The notes under the pieces: model-generated
What the model was told of the DNA's origin: nothing
Database searches by the model: none
What the model saw: the letters and a program-made list of their open reading frames with translations, nothing else
Program-made: the position numbers and the translations under genes
DNA from: a bacterium
GTDB taxonomy: Bacteria > Bacteroidota > Bacteroidia > Chitinophagales > Chitinophagaceae
Direction of reading: 5' to 3'
Length of the DNA stretch: 32,714 nucleotides
Assembly: GCA_027364635.1 (NCBI GenBank)
Contig: DAHXOZ010000016.1
Coordinates: 1-32,714 of the forward strand
Part shown: piece by piece, positions 1 through 9,210 of the stretch
Position numbering within the stretch: the first letter of the stretch is position 1
Layout of the letters: each line of letters starts with the position of its first letter

Positions 1-19
1 ATGGTCAATATGATGATGA

Positions 20-814
20 TTACACCCCATCAGTCAGAATTCTTTTTGACAACGAACCTGAAAATAAAAAAACAACAATTGCAAGGGCAAGTGGCACATC
101 AATATTGATATTCTTTTGTTGTAAACCTTTAAAAGCTGATTTAAAAATGGCACTTGCACTGTAAAATAAAACCGGTAATGACAAACCAAAAATAAGCCAG
201 GAAAAAGTTTGCTTCAGCCCTTGCTCATCAATCAATCCGTGCGAAAAATATTCAGGGAAACTGAGCATCATTATATTGCTAAAGCAAAAGCCGGCAATGC
301 CAATTTTATAAAGTTGTTTTCTGTCGAATTTTATTCCTTTTTTTTCTTTTGAATCATTCAGACTGATAAATGGTTCGTAGCCGATAAACGCAAGCAGCTC
401 CACTACTTTGCGCAGTGAAATCATTTTTTCATTAAAACTGATAAAGACTTCCTTGCGTTGAAAATTGGTTTGAGAACTGATAATTCCTTCATTAATGCGA
501 TGCAGGTTTTCCAATAAAAAAATACAGGACGAACAATGTATTTGTGGCAACGAAAAAGTTACATTGGTTTGTGTGTCGCTTTTAAAACTTACTAACTTTT
601 GTATTACGGATTCATCTTCGAGATAGGCAAATCTTTCACTGGCAAATTTGCCTTTTACTTTTATTCCCGGGTTTTTATCAAAATTATAGTAGCTGCATAA
701 ATTGTTTTCGTTCAACAATAAATACACCTGGCGGCACCCCTGGCAACAGAAATTTTTATCGCCTTCAGTAATTAAAGTGATACAATCATCGCCACAATGG
801 TAGCAGTTGGTCAT
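20..814 (-). CDS. N-terminal part of CcoI/FixI-type heavy-metal (Cu) P-type ATPase; truncated, lacks DKTGT and TGDGxNDxP
   Basis: Likely ATG at 814 (MTNCYHCGDDC...). Cys-rich N-terminus (YHCGDDC...CCQGCRQVY), HMA-like HCSSC, first TM helices, then stop at 20-22 with no catalytic domain. Confidence 0.75.
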   Translation of the reverse strand: MTNCYHCGDDCITLITEGDKNFCCQGCRQVYLLLNENNLCSYYNFDKNPGIKVKGKFASERFAYLEDESVIQKLVSFKSDTQTNVTFSLPQIHCSSCIFLLENLHRINEGIISSQTNFQRKEVFISFNEKMISLRKVVELLAFIGYEPFISLNDSKEKKGIKFDRKQLYKIGIAGFCFSNIMMLSFPEYFSHGLIDEQGLKQTFSWLIFGLSLPVLFYSASAIFKSAFKGLQQKNINIDVPLALAIVVFLFSGSLSKRILTDGV

Positions 815-971
815 TTCTTTTTTTATAGTGTTGAAATCTTTTCTTTTTAAGGAAAGAAACAAAAATACCAGTGATATAAAACGAATAATATGAGCAAGAT
901 CAGTCTGGTGGATGATATTGGTTGGTAGTACAACATTATCCCTTGGTTAACTTTGATAAACAGGCTTTTAT

Positions 972-984
972 AGTAAACAAACAA
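972..984 (-). promoter_or_regulatory. Recurrent intergenic motif TTGTTTGTTTACT, copy 1
   Basis: agtaaacaaacaa on +; minus sense points to the CcoI-like gene. Confidence 0.45.
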
Positions 985-1093
985 TTTTTAAAGATTTTTA
1001 TTTAAAGATAAAAGTTAAGGCTCTGTAACATAAGTAGCCGAATAAAAGATGGGCCTTTAGCAATTTTGCATTAGTAATTAAATAAAAAAAAGC

Positions 1094-1480
1094 ATGAGTT
1101 ATTATTTTTCAAAAACCGTAAATAAAGATTTTGATGCAGCCATAGCGCACGTAACCGAAGAACTTAAAAAAGAAGGTTTTGGTGTACTTACTCAAATTGA
1201 TGTGCAGGATACTTTAAAGAAGAAGTTGGATGTGGATTTTAAGAAATACCGCATTCTTGGTGCCTGTAATCCAAATTTTGCTTACCAGGCATTACAATCA
1301 GCAGATAAGATCGGGACGATGCTTCCTTGCAACGTGATCGTTGAGGAAAATATAGATGGAAGCGTCGAAGTTAGCGCTGTAGATCCGGTTGCCTCAATGT
1401 CAGGTGTAAAAAATGATTCTCTTGGCGCCGTTGCTAACCAGGTGCGTGAAAAATTACAAAGAGTGATAAATAATCTTTGA
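1094..1480 (+). CDS. DUF302 domain protein
   Basis: 128 aa; YRILGACNPNFAYQAL...IGTMLPCNVIVEE...VSAVDPVASM is typical of DUF302. Confidence 0.88.
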   Translation: MSYYFSKTVNKDFDAAIAHVTEELKKEGFGVLTQIDVQDTLKKKLDVDFKKYRILGACNPNFAYQALQSADKIGTMLPCNVIVEENIDGSVEVSAVDPVASMSGVKNDSLGAVANQVREKLQRVINNL

Positions 1481-1511
1481 TCTTAGTTCATTTAAAATAT
1501 ATATAAACAAA

Positions 1512-1724
1512 ATGAAAGCAAATCTCGGAATGGTTGACAAGGTCGTAAGGATACTTGCGGCAGTCGCAATCGGTATACTGTATTTCATGAATGTGATTAC
1601 AGGCACAACAGCAATAGTACTTTTAATTGTTGCTATAATTTTAGTTCTCACCAGCTTAATAAGTTTTTGCCCGATCTATTATTTGCTCGGCATTAAAACA
1701 AGAAAAAAATCAATTCAATCATAA
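1512..1724 (+). CDS. DUF2892 (YgaP-like TM domain) small membrane protein
   Basis: 70 aa; MKANLGMVDKVVRILAAVAIGILYF...ISFCPIYYLLGIKT, two TM helices. Confidence 0.85.
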   Translation: MKANLGMVDKVVRILAAVAIGILYFMNVITGTTAIVLLIVAIILVLTSLISFCPIYYLLGIKTRKKSIQS

Positions 1725-1744
1725 TAAAAAATTTAATTAAAGTC

Positions 1745-2206
1745 ATGGCACACGAAGTTGAAGTACAATGGATGGGTAAAATGCAGTTTAATGCATTGGT
1801 AAACGGGCATACAGTTATAATGGACGGGCCGGAAAAAGTAGGGGGAGAAGATAACGGGCCTATTCCTAAACCATTTGTTTTAACCGCTCTTGCCGGTTGC
1901 ACCGGTATGGATGTAGCGGCAATTTTAAGAAAAGCACAAAAGGAAGTGAATGATTTTGATATGAAAGTTACCGGTGAAATCAGTAAAACTGCCCCTATTC
2001 AATATACCTCGATTCATATAATTTACGATTTTAAAGGTCCGGAGGAAAACAAAGAAGCCGCCTTGAAAGCTGTTACTGATTCACAGGAAAAATATTGTGG
2101 TGTGAGTAGCATGTTGAAGAAAGCTTTGCCTGTAACCTGGGAAGTAAATTATAATGGTGTCCAGGTTTTCAACAATAAAGAAGAAGAAATAGCAGAATTG
2201 GCTTAA
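1745..2206 (+). CDS. OsmC family peroxiredoxin-like protein
   Basis: 153 aa; PFVLTALAGCTGMDVAAILRK and SQEKYCGVSSMLKKALPV carry the two conserved OsmC cysteines. Confidence 0.88.
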   Translation: MAHEVEVQWMGKMQFNALVNGHTVIMDGPEKVGGEDNGPIPKPFVLTALAGCTGMDVAAILRKAQKEVNDFDMKVTGEISKTAPIQYTSIHIIYDFKGPEENKEAALKAVTDSQEKYCGVSSMLKKALPVTWEVNYNGVQVFNNKEEEIAELA

Positions 2207-2232
2207 ATTTCATTTTTTCTAAAGTACTATAT

Positions 2233-2484
2233 ATGGAAACTATTAAGGAAACATTATTTTCTAACTGGAATTTTATGCGTTGGGTGAGACTGGCATTAGG
2301 CATCGTAGCAGGAATTCAGGCAATACAGTTTCATGATACATTGCTAGGTTTTTTGTCTGTGTTCCTGCTCTTTCAATCTCTTACCAATACCGGTTGTTGC
2401 GGAGCAGGGGGGTGTGCTGTTCCAAGATCCACAAAAATTGAAAAGCATCAGGAAATTGAATTTGAGGAAGTAGAAGATAAATAA
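2233..2484 (+). CDS. Small membrane protein with Cys-rich tail (CCGAGGC), DUF2892-like
   Basis: 83 aa; RWVRLALGIVAGIQAIQFHDTLLGFLSVFLLFQSLTNTGCCGAGGCAVP; hydrophobic helices, same strand as the preceding genes. Confidence 0.7.
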   Translation: METIKETLFSNWNFMRWVRLALGIVAGIQAIQFHDTLLGFLSVFLLFQSLTNTGCCGAGGCAVPRSTKIEKHQEIEFEEVEDK

Positions 2485-4301
2485 GAATCATTTTGCAAAA
2501 TGCGACCTTCAAAAAGCTGGTCCAATTGTGATTCAGCTTCAGAAAGCCCGTAATAAAATTTTTCTCCAATGTCATCTAATATTGGGTTAGAAGAACTTGC
2601 CATATCCCTGTAATATTTAATTCCATTCTTTAATTGTTCATAAAAGGAATGGTAGTATTTATTTCTCTTAGGATTTTCGGCAGAAACAGGCTCATTGATT
2701 AACTGCTCCTTTAGGTAACTGATATAAATAACCAGTTCATTAATAAACATGTGAGGCCTGTTGTTATCTTCAATAATATCAGCTCTTCCATAAATATGAT
2801 CGGTCATTTCTTTTAGCGAAACTTTTTTAGAAAAGTAAGCAATATTAGGGCCGGGGCAAATGGTTACTGAGGTAAGGTTTTTTATAAATGGTTGTTCATA
2901 TTTAGTAGCTGCGGCATTACTTAAGCCGATGCAAAGGCATTCTTTTTCCTGCACCTCTTTTAGTTGCTGTTCATATTCATTTAGCGGTAAATTCAACGAT
3001 TTTAATTGATTTATTTTTAGCTTCTGGTATTTCGAAGATGCAGTGCAGATTGGTTCATCCGTGAATTCAGTATTGTTCACTAAATGCCTTTCTGTGCAAG
3101 GGCTTCCCGGCTTCCCTCTTTCAATTCTTTCCTTTTTTTCAATGTCGGAAGTGGTACCTTTTAAATAATGAAAAGGAACTCCCAATGGAGAATTTTTACT
3201 TAAAAATAAGTCACCTTGTTTGGCTTTTTCCAATTTTTCCATCGTAGAATTGTCAACCGTAGTAGCCTCCGGCACCAATAAAAAAGGCGTGCCCCAGCCT
3301 GTGCTGTCTATTTGATAATAATCCTGTAATAATTTCGATTCTTTGTAAGTGCCAATGCCGCCCTGTACTGTTATTTTTATTGGAGGAGGGGTATCAAAGG
3401 TTTTGGCTGATCTTACTTGTAATGCTTTATTATAGAGTTCAAATAACGAGAGCGAAAGTTCTTCTCTTTTCATTTTAAATTCTTCCAAAATGGGGCCCAT
3501 TAAATATCCTTCCGTTGCAAACGCATGGCCTCCACAGTTTAATCCTGATTCTATTCTGAATTCACTTACCCATTTACCTTTTTTAGCCAGGTATTTTCCC
3601 TGGATCAATGCAGAGCGGTAATCACTTACTTTGATTACAATTTTCTTTTCAAATTCGCCATCATCATTCGCATCAAATTCGCTGAGTTTTTCCAGGTAAT
3701 TATATAACCGGGGGTTGAGCCCGGCAGAAAAGATTAAAGAAGAATTTTTGAGGTTACTCTTTGCATATCCTTTTAAAGCAGCTAAAGCATCTGAACCATT
3801 TTCGACCAAATTTCCTTGTTTACTGTAATTGTCTTTATCAAGCTTCGTCATGATGTTAACATCAATACTTCCGGGAAGGATTTGATTTTTGAGAATTTCT
3901 ACGAGCTTTTCTTTTTCAGCTATATCTGTTGTTCCGGTCAGTTGCCTGTATAGCTGTTTCAACTTTCCGTCCTCAGGAAGCATTTCAAAATATTTTACAA
4001 TATCTGATCCATTTTCAAAAACCGAATTTTTTAATTTTTCTATTTGTTCGGATACGATCCGGCCAACGAGGTTGAGGTAATCCGTAATCCTTTTTTCACG
4101 ATAATTTTCTTCTCTTGTGCTTATAGGGAAATAAGTTTCATTAATTAAAGGATAATAATGTTTACGCATCATTTCTGTCAACCGGTCTTCCATTATAGAA
4201 ATGGCTGATGAAATCCCATATCGGGCTACTTTTATGGGAGAATCAATAGTAAAAGCCAATCCCATTACAGGGATGTGGAAATTGTGTGGTGATGAATTCA
4301 T
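2448..4301 (-). CDS. Uncharacterised 617-aa protein, nitronate monooxygenase-like FMN barrel plus Cys-containing C-terminal region
   Basis: ITVQGGIGTYKE...DSTGWGTPFLLVPEAT resembles NMO/PfaD-type TIM-barrel enzymes; Cys in GSPC, EPIC, ECLC, TICPGP. Family assignment is inference. Confidence 0.6.
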   Translation of the reverse strand: MNSSPHNFHIPVMGLAFTIDSPIKVARYGISSAISIMEDRLTEMMRKHYYPLINETYFPISTREENYREKRITDYLNLVGRIVSEQIEKLKNSVFENGSDIVKYFEMLPEDGKLKQLYRQLTGTTDIAEKEKLVEILKNQILPGSIDVNIMTKLDKDNYSKQGNLVENGSDALAALKGYAKSNLKNSSLIFSAGLNPRLYNYLEKLSEFDANDDGEFEKKIVIKVSDYRSALIQGKYLAKKGKWVSEFRIESGLNCGGHAFATEGYLMGPILEEFKMKREELSLSLFELYNKALQVRSAKTFDTPPPIKITVQGGIGTYKESKLLQDYYQIDSTGWGTPFLLVPEATTVDNSTMEKLEKAKQGDLFLSKNSPLGVPFHYLKGTTSDIEKKERIERGKPGSPCTERHLVNNTEFTDEPICTASSKYQKLKINQLKSLNLPLNEYEQQLKEVQEKECLCIGLSNAAATKYEQPFIKNLTSVTICPGPNIAYFSKKVSLKEMTDHIYGRADIIEDNNRPHMFINELVIYISYLKEQLINEPVSAENPKRNKYYHSFYEQLKNGIKYYRDMASSSNPILDDIGEKFYYGLSEAESQLDQLFEGRILQNDSYLSSTSSNSIS

Positions 4302-4415
4302 GGTTGATGTGAAGCGGCGATTATTGTTATAGTATTAATTAAATTATCCTGGTAAGCCGCCAGGAATCACATTCTTATTATTCTTAATTGCCGATTTATA
4401 TTTCCGCTATAAATA

Positions 4416-5636
4416 TTAATTGACCAAGACAAGATTTTTTTCAAGGTAGCTGTTTATCGCGTTAATGCATTCACAACCTTTATTCTTTGAGTGCTTTAAT
4501 TCAAGTGCAAGGGAAGCTACCGCTTTATGTATTTTTTCTTTATCCTCTTCAATTTGGTATGCCTCATTTAATTCAAGCAACTGCGATTTTACTTTTTGTA
4601 TTAATGGGCTATTGGCCTGTTGCCGATGCCAGTCTTCCAGGTCATTTAAGGTGTCATTAATTATTTTTAAAGCTTTAGGTACTTCAGCTTCTCTTGCAGA
4701 AATGGTTTCGTCAAGAATCAATGAAACCTCATCCACATCCATCAGTGTGATTCCCTGTATATTTTTTATAGCCGGATCTGCATTTTGGGGTGATGAAAGA
4801 TCAAGTACCAGCCTTGATTTTTCAGAAACGAAATAGGAGGGAACCACAATGTGATTTTCAGAAGAAGAACTTACCATTATAACATCAGCATCATTGCAAG
4901 CTGAAGCTAAATTTTTGTAGGCAACAAAACCTGCATCATATTTCTCAGCAAGCAGGTAAGCTTTTTCATCGGTTCTGTTACAAAATGAAATGCTGGCCCC
5001 TGGCAAATAATCCTTTAGATTTTTTGCAATTTGATTTCCAAATTTTCCTGTTCCGATTAATAGTACTTTTTTATTTCTTAAATTTTTGATTTTTTCTTTG
5101 ATGATCTGGATTGCTGCATAAGAAACTGAAACGGTTCCTGAACTGAGTTTTGTTTTTGTTTTGATTTCTTTTGAGGCCTGTAAGGCAAAATTGATTACCC
5201 GTTCCATGAAACTGTTAAGACCGCCACTTTCTTTTGCAAGCCTGGCAGAATATTTTAATTGCGATAAGATTTCATAATCACCGATAATCTGAGAATCCAG
5301 TCCGGAAGCGACTTTCAATAAATGTTCTATGGCCGCCCGTCCGTTGTAAACATAACCTTGCATCGCAAAATCTTTGGGGTCGCCATGGGTATAACTGCAA
5401 AGCAGGTCTGTTAGTTCCCGGGGATCATCGCAAATTCCGTAAAGCTCTGTTCTGTTGCAGGTTGAAAGAACGAGGCATCCCTTTACTTTTTTAGAGATTG
5501 CTTCCTGTATCAGGTTAACTGACTGCTCGGGTGCAATAGAAAATTTTCCCCGGATGCTTATATCGCTTTTCCGGTAATTGATTCCAACTATGCTAAAATT
5601 TTGTAAGGAGCTATTAAAATCGTTTGTGAAATTCAT
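4416..5636 (-). CDS. hemA: Glutamyl-tRNA reductase
   Basis: 406 aa; LSTCNRTELYG, ASGLDSQIIGDYEILSQLK, Rossmann motif LLIGTGKFGNQIAKNL. Confidence 0.95.
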   Translation of the reverse strand: MNFTNDFNSSLQNFSIVGINYRKSDISIRGKFSIAPEQSVNLIQEAISKKVKGCLVLSTCNRTELYGICDDPRELTDLLCSYTHGDPKDFAMQGYVYNGRAAIEHLLKVASGLDSQIIGDYEILSQLKYSARLAKESGGLNSFMERVINFALQASKEIKTKTKLSSGTVSVSYAAIQIIKEKIKNLRNKKVLLIGTGKFGNQIAKNLKDYLPGASISFCNRTDEKAYLLAEKYDAGFVAYKNLASACNDADVIMVSSSSENHIVVPSYFVSEKSRLVLDLSSPQNADPAIKNIQGITLMDVDEVSLILDETISAREAEVPKALKIINDTLNDLEDWHRQQANSPLIQKVKSQLLELNEAYQIEEDKEKIHKAVASLALELKHSKNKGCECINAINSYLEKNLVLVN

Positions 5637-5839
5637 TCTCTTTAATTCAAAAATATTTTCAAAGTGGTTTAGAAACTGTTTTCATATAAATAAATACGAA
5701 TAAGCAAATTTCATCGGTATCGGTTTCGAAAAAAAGAATAACTGTCATTTCCAAATATGAGCCTCCTCATGTTTTTATCCTTTATTGGAAGTACATTTAT
5801 TATTAATTAAATTTTTTAAAATTTGAAACTGAGCTATAT

Positions 5840-8341
5840 ATGTCCAAGCTTCCCATTGATATAAAGGGGCTTTCAGATGAGCAGGTTGTGCTTTCCAGAA
5901 AGCAACACGGGAAAAATGAATTGGATCAATCTTCTAAAAGTCCTTTTATAGCTGCCTTGCTTGATACACTTAAGGAGCCGATGCTCATTCTATTATTTGC
6001 AGCGGGTATTCTCTATTTAGTCTCAGGCGACAAAGGAGATGCCATATTTATGCTTTCGGCCATCGTATTGGTTTCTGCTATTTCTCTTTACCAGGATTCA
6101 AGAAGCCGCAATGCGCTTGCGGCTTTGAAGCAACTTTCCCAGCCGCAAACCAAAGTAATAAGAAACGGAATGATTTCTTCCATCATCAGCAAAGAGGTGG
6201 TGGTGGATGACGCTATTATTGTTGAAGAAGGAAGTTTGATAACTGCCGATGCAGAAATTATTTATTCAAATGATTTTACCGTAAATGAATCGATTCTTAC
6301 AGGTGAATCATTTGCAGTAGAAAAGTTTGTAAATGAAAATAATAAGATCTTCAGCGGCACTTTGGTCACCAGCGGAATGGCTATCGCACGGGTAACCAAA
6401 GTGGGTAATGCGACTGAACTGGGAAGGATTGGAAGTTCTCTAAAAAATATTGAAGAAGAAAAAACGCCACTCCAGATCCAGATAAGAAATTTTGTGAAAA
6501 AGATGGCCATCCTAGGATTAATCGTTTTTCTGATAGTATGGGGTTTTAATTTTTTTCAATCCCGAAGCCTGGTGAATAGTTTATTAAAAGCATTGACATT
6601 GGCCATGTCTGTTTTGCCTGAAGAAATTCCGGTTGCCTTTACCACTTTTATGGCGTTGGGTGCCTGGCGACTTATGAAGATGGGAATCATAGTAAAGCAA
6701 ACAAAAACAGTGGAAACGCTTGGAAGTGCTACGGTAATTTGCGTAGACAAAACCGGCACTATCACTGAAAATAAAATGCAACTTGCCGGCTTGTATGTTT
6801 TTGAAAAAGATCATTTATACCTGGATTCGCAGGAAGATAAAGAAGCTGTGTTGGATTTAATTACTACGGCTATGTGGGCAAGCGAACCATTACCCTTTGA
6901 CCCGATGGAAAAAGCTTTACATGAAGCTTATAAGGGAATAGTCTCCGCCGATGAGCGCCCCGGGTATAAAATGATACATGAATATCCGTTGGCAGGCCGT
7001 CCGCCCATGATGACCCATCTTTTTGAAAACAAAAACGGGAACCGGGTAATTGCTGCCAAAGGAGCTGCTGAAAAAGTTTTGTCTGTTTGTGAACTGGCGG
7101 AAGATGAAAAAGCAAAAATTGTTCGCCAGGAGCAAGCTTTGTCAGCACAAGGTTACCGCGTTTTAGGAGTAGCACATGCTTCTTTTCCCGGAAACGATTT
7201 TCCAAAAGAACAGGAGAATTTTAATTTTCAATTCATTGGTTTGGTGTCTTTTTATGATCCTCCGAAAAAGAACATTGAAGTTGTATTTGATAGTTTTTAT
7301 AAGGCAGGAATTAATGTAAAGATCATCACGGGTGATAATAAAGCTACCACCGAAACGATTGCAAGGCAGGTGGGCTTCAGGGGGGCTGAAGATGCGTTGG
7401 ACGGAGCAGAATTAATGAATTTCTCTGACCAGGATCTGCAGGAAAATGTAATGAGAATCAATATTTTTACAAGAATGTTTCCCGAGGCAAAACTTAAAAT
7501 AATAACAGCTTTAAAAAATCGCCAGCAAATTGTAGCAATGACCGGCGATGGTGTAAATGATGCGCCTGCACTTAAAGCAGCCAACATCGGAATTGCCATG
7601 GGCGAAAAAGGTTCGGATATTGCAAAAAGCGCGTCATCACTTGTATTAGCCGATGACGACCTTGGAAAAATGGTAGACGCAATTGCCATGGGAAGAAGAA
7701 TTTACAGTAACCTTAAAAAGGCGATTCAATATATAATATCCATCCACATTCCGATCATTTTAACGGTGCTTTTACCGCTGGTTTTTGGCTGGATATATCC
7801 GGCAGTTTTTACGCCGGTTCATGTTATATTTCTCGAGCTGATTATGGGGCCAACCTGTTCAATCATTTATGAAAACGAGCCAATAGAAGCCAATCTTATG
7901 CAACAGAAACCACGTCCTTTTACCAATACTTTCCTTTCATGGAAAGAGTTGCAGTTAAGTATTTTGCAGGGAATTGTTATTACTGCGGGAACGTTAGGCA
8001 TTTACCAATTTGCTGTTTCAAAAGGATATGATGAAGAGCTGACCAGGACAATGGTTTTTACCACACTAATCATTGCCAATATCTTTCTTTCTTTGGTAAA
8101 TCGTTCGTTTTATTATTCATTATTTACAACGCTTCGCTATAAAAACTATTTATTAATACTCATCATTTTTGTGACGATCCTGATGCTCGCTTTGATGATA
8201 TCTATTCCGGGAATTATTGGTTTTTTCAAGTTTGAAAAATTACTTTTTAACCAATTGCTGGTTTGCATTTTAGTTGGCTTTGTTTCTGTGATCTGGATCG
8301 AAGTTTATAAATACTTCAAACGCCTCAAGGCTGCCAGTTGA
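5840..8341 (+). CDS. P2-type cation-translocating ATPase
   Basis: 833 aa; TGES, PEEIP, CVDKTGTITENKM, MTGDGVNDAPALKAANIGIAMG, cation-ATPase N and C termini. Confidence 0.93.
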   Translation: MSKLPIDIKGLSDEQVVLSRKQHGKNELDQSSKSPFIAALLDTLKEPMLILLFAAGILYLVSGDKGDAIFMLSAIVLVSAISLYQDSRSRNALAALKQLSQPQTKVIRNGMISSIISKEVVVDDAIIVEEGSLITADAEIIYSNDFTVNESILTGESFAVEKFVNENNKIFSGTLVTSGMAIARVTKVGNATELGRIGSSLKNIEEEKTPLQIQIRNFVKKMAILGLIVFLIVWGFNFFQSRSLVNSLLKALTLAMSVLPEEIPVAFTTFMALGAWRLMKMGIIVKQTKTVETLGSATVICVDKTGTITENKMQLAGLYVFEKDHLYLDSQEDKEAVLDLITTAMWASEPLPFDPMEKALHEAYKGIVSADERPGYKMIHEYPLAGRPPMMTHLFENKNGNRVIAAKGAAEKVLSVCELAEDEKAKIVRQEQALSAQGYRVLGVAHASFPGNDFPKEQENFNFQFIGLVSFYDPPKKNIEVVFDSFYKAGINVKIITGDNKATTETIARQVGFRGAEDALDGAELMNFSDQDLQENVMRINIFTRMFPEAKLKIITALKNRQQIVAMTGDGVNDAPALKAANIGIAMGEKGSDIAKSASSLVLADDDLGKMVDAIAMGRRIYSNLKKAIQYIISIHIPIILTVLLPLVFGWIYPAVFTPVHVIFLELIMGPTCSIIYENEPIEANLMQQKPRPFTNTFLSWKELQLSILQGIVITAGTLGIYQFAVSKGYDEELTRTMVFTTLIIANIFLSLVNRSFYYSLFTTLRYKNYLLILIIFVTILMLALMISIPGIIGFFKFEKLLFNQLLVCILVGFVSVIWIEVYKYFKRLKAAS

Positions 8342-8374
8342 GAAAATGAATGAGTCTTTTAATTTTATAAAAAA

Positions 8375-9148
8375 ATGAATAAGGTAGGGCTCGTTTTAAG
8401 CGGTGGTGGTGCAAGAGGTTTTGCGCATCTGGGCTTTTTAAAAGTGCTGGATGAGTTGCAGGTAAAACCTTATGCTATTTCAGGAGTGAGTTCCGGCGCT
8501 ATTTTCGGCGCTTTATATTCTTACGGAAAAACGCCTGATGAAATTCTGGATCTGGCAAAAAAATATTCTTATTTTGGAATATCCAATTTATTGTGGAGGA
8601 AAGAAGGTTTGTTTTCGATGGAAACGATCAGGAAAATATTGATTGAAAATATTCCGGAAAACTCATTCGAATCATTGAAGATTCCGCTTTATGTTAATGC
8701 AACAGATTTTTTGCACAATAAAACTATCTTTTTCTCTTCGGGTGAACTGATCAATCCTATAATAGCTTCTGCTTCTTTTCCGTTTCTGTTTGAACCGGTA
8801 CAAATCGAAAACAGCAAATTGGTTGATGGCGGAGTGCTTGATAATTTTCCTGTAGAACCCCTGGTTGATCTTTGCGATAAAATTATTGGATCGCATGTAA
8901 ACCGATTAGGAACTATAACCGATATGAATATTAAATTTTCAAAAGCTGTGATGATAGAAAGATGCTTTCATCTCGCCATTGCTAATTCAGTTTATTCAAA
9001 GGTGCATTTGTGTGATATTTTTATTGAACCTCTTTTAAACAGTTTCGGGTTGTTTAGAATGAGAAATATTGAACAGATATTTGAAATAGGCTATGAAACT
9101 GCATTAAAAGAAAAAGACAATATTCTGAGACTAATGGAGTCTACTTAA
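8375..9148 (+). CDS. Patatin-like phospholipase family protein
   Basis: 257 aa; GGGARG, GVSSG (GxSxG) and DGG motifs. Confidence 0.93.
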   Translation: MNKVGLVLSGGGARGFAHLGFLKVLDELQVKPYAISGVSSGAIFGALYSYGKTPDEILDLAKKYSYFGISNLLWRKEGLFSMETIRKILIENIPENSFESLKIPLYVNATDFLHNKTIFFSSGELINPIIASASFPFLFEPVQIENSKLVDGGVLDNFPVEPLVDLCDKIIGSHVNRLGTITDMNIKFSKAVMIERCFHLAIANSVYSKVHLCDIFIEPLLNSFGLFRMRNIEQIFEIGYETALKEKDNILRLMEST

Positions 9149-9210
9149 AACTGGTGTAGTAAAATAAAACTATGTCATTAAGATTACTTAATTTTCAATA
9201 AATATTTTTG

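Noticed and set aside
6262-7689. Minus-strand ORFs (82-130 aa) inside the P-type ATPase gene
   Set aside because: Antisense shadow ORFs of a strongly supported + strand CDS; no domain signal.
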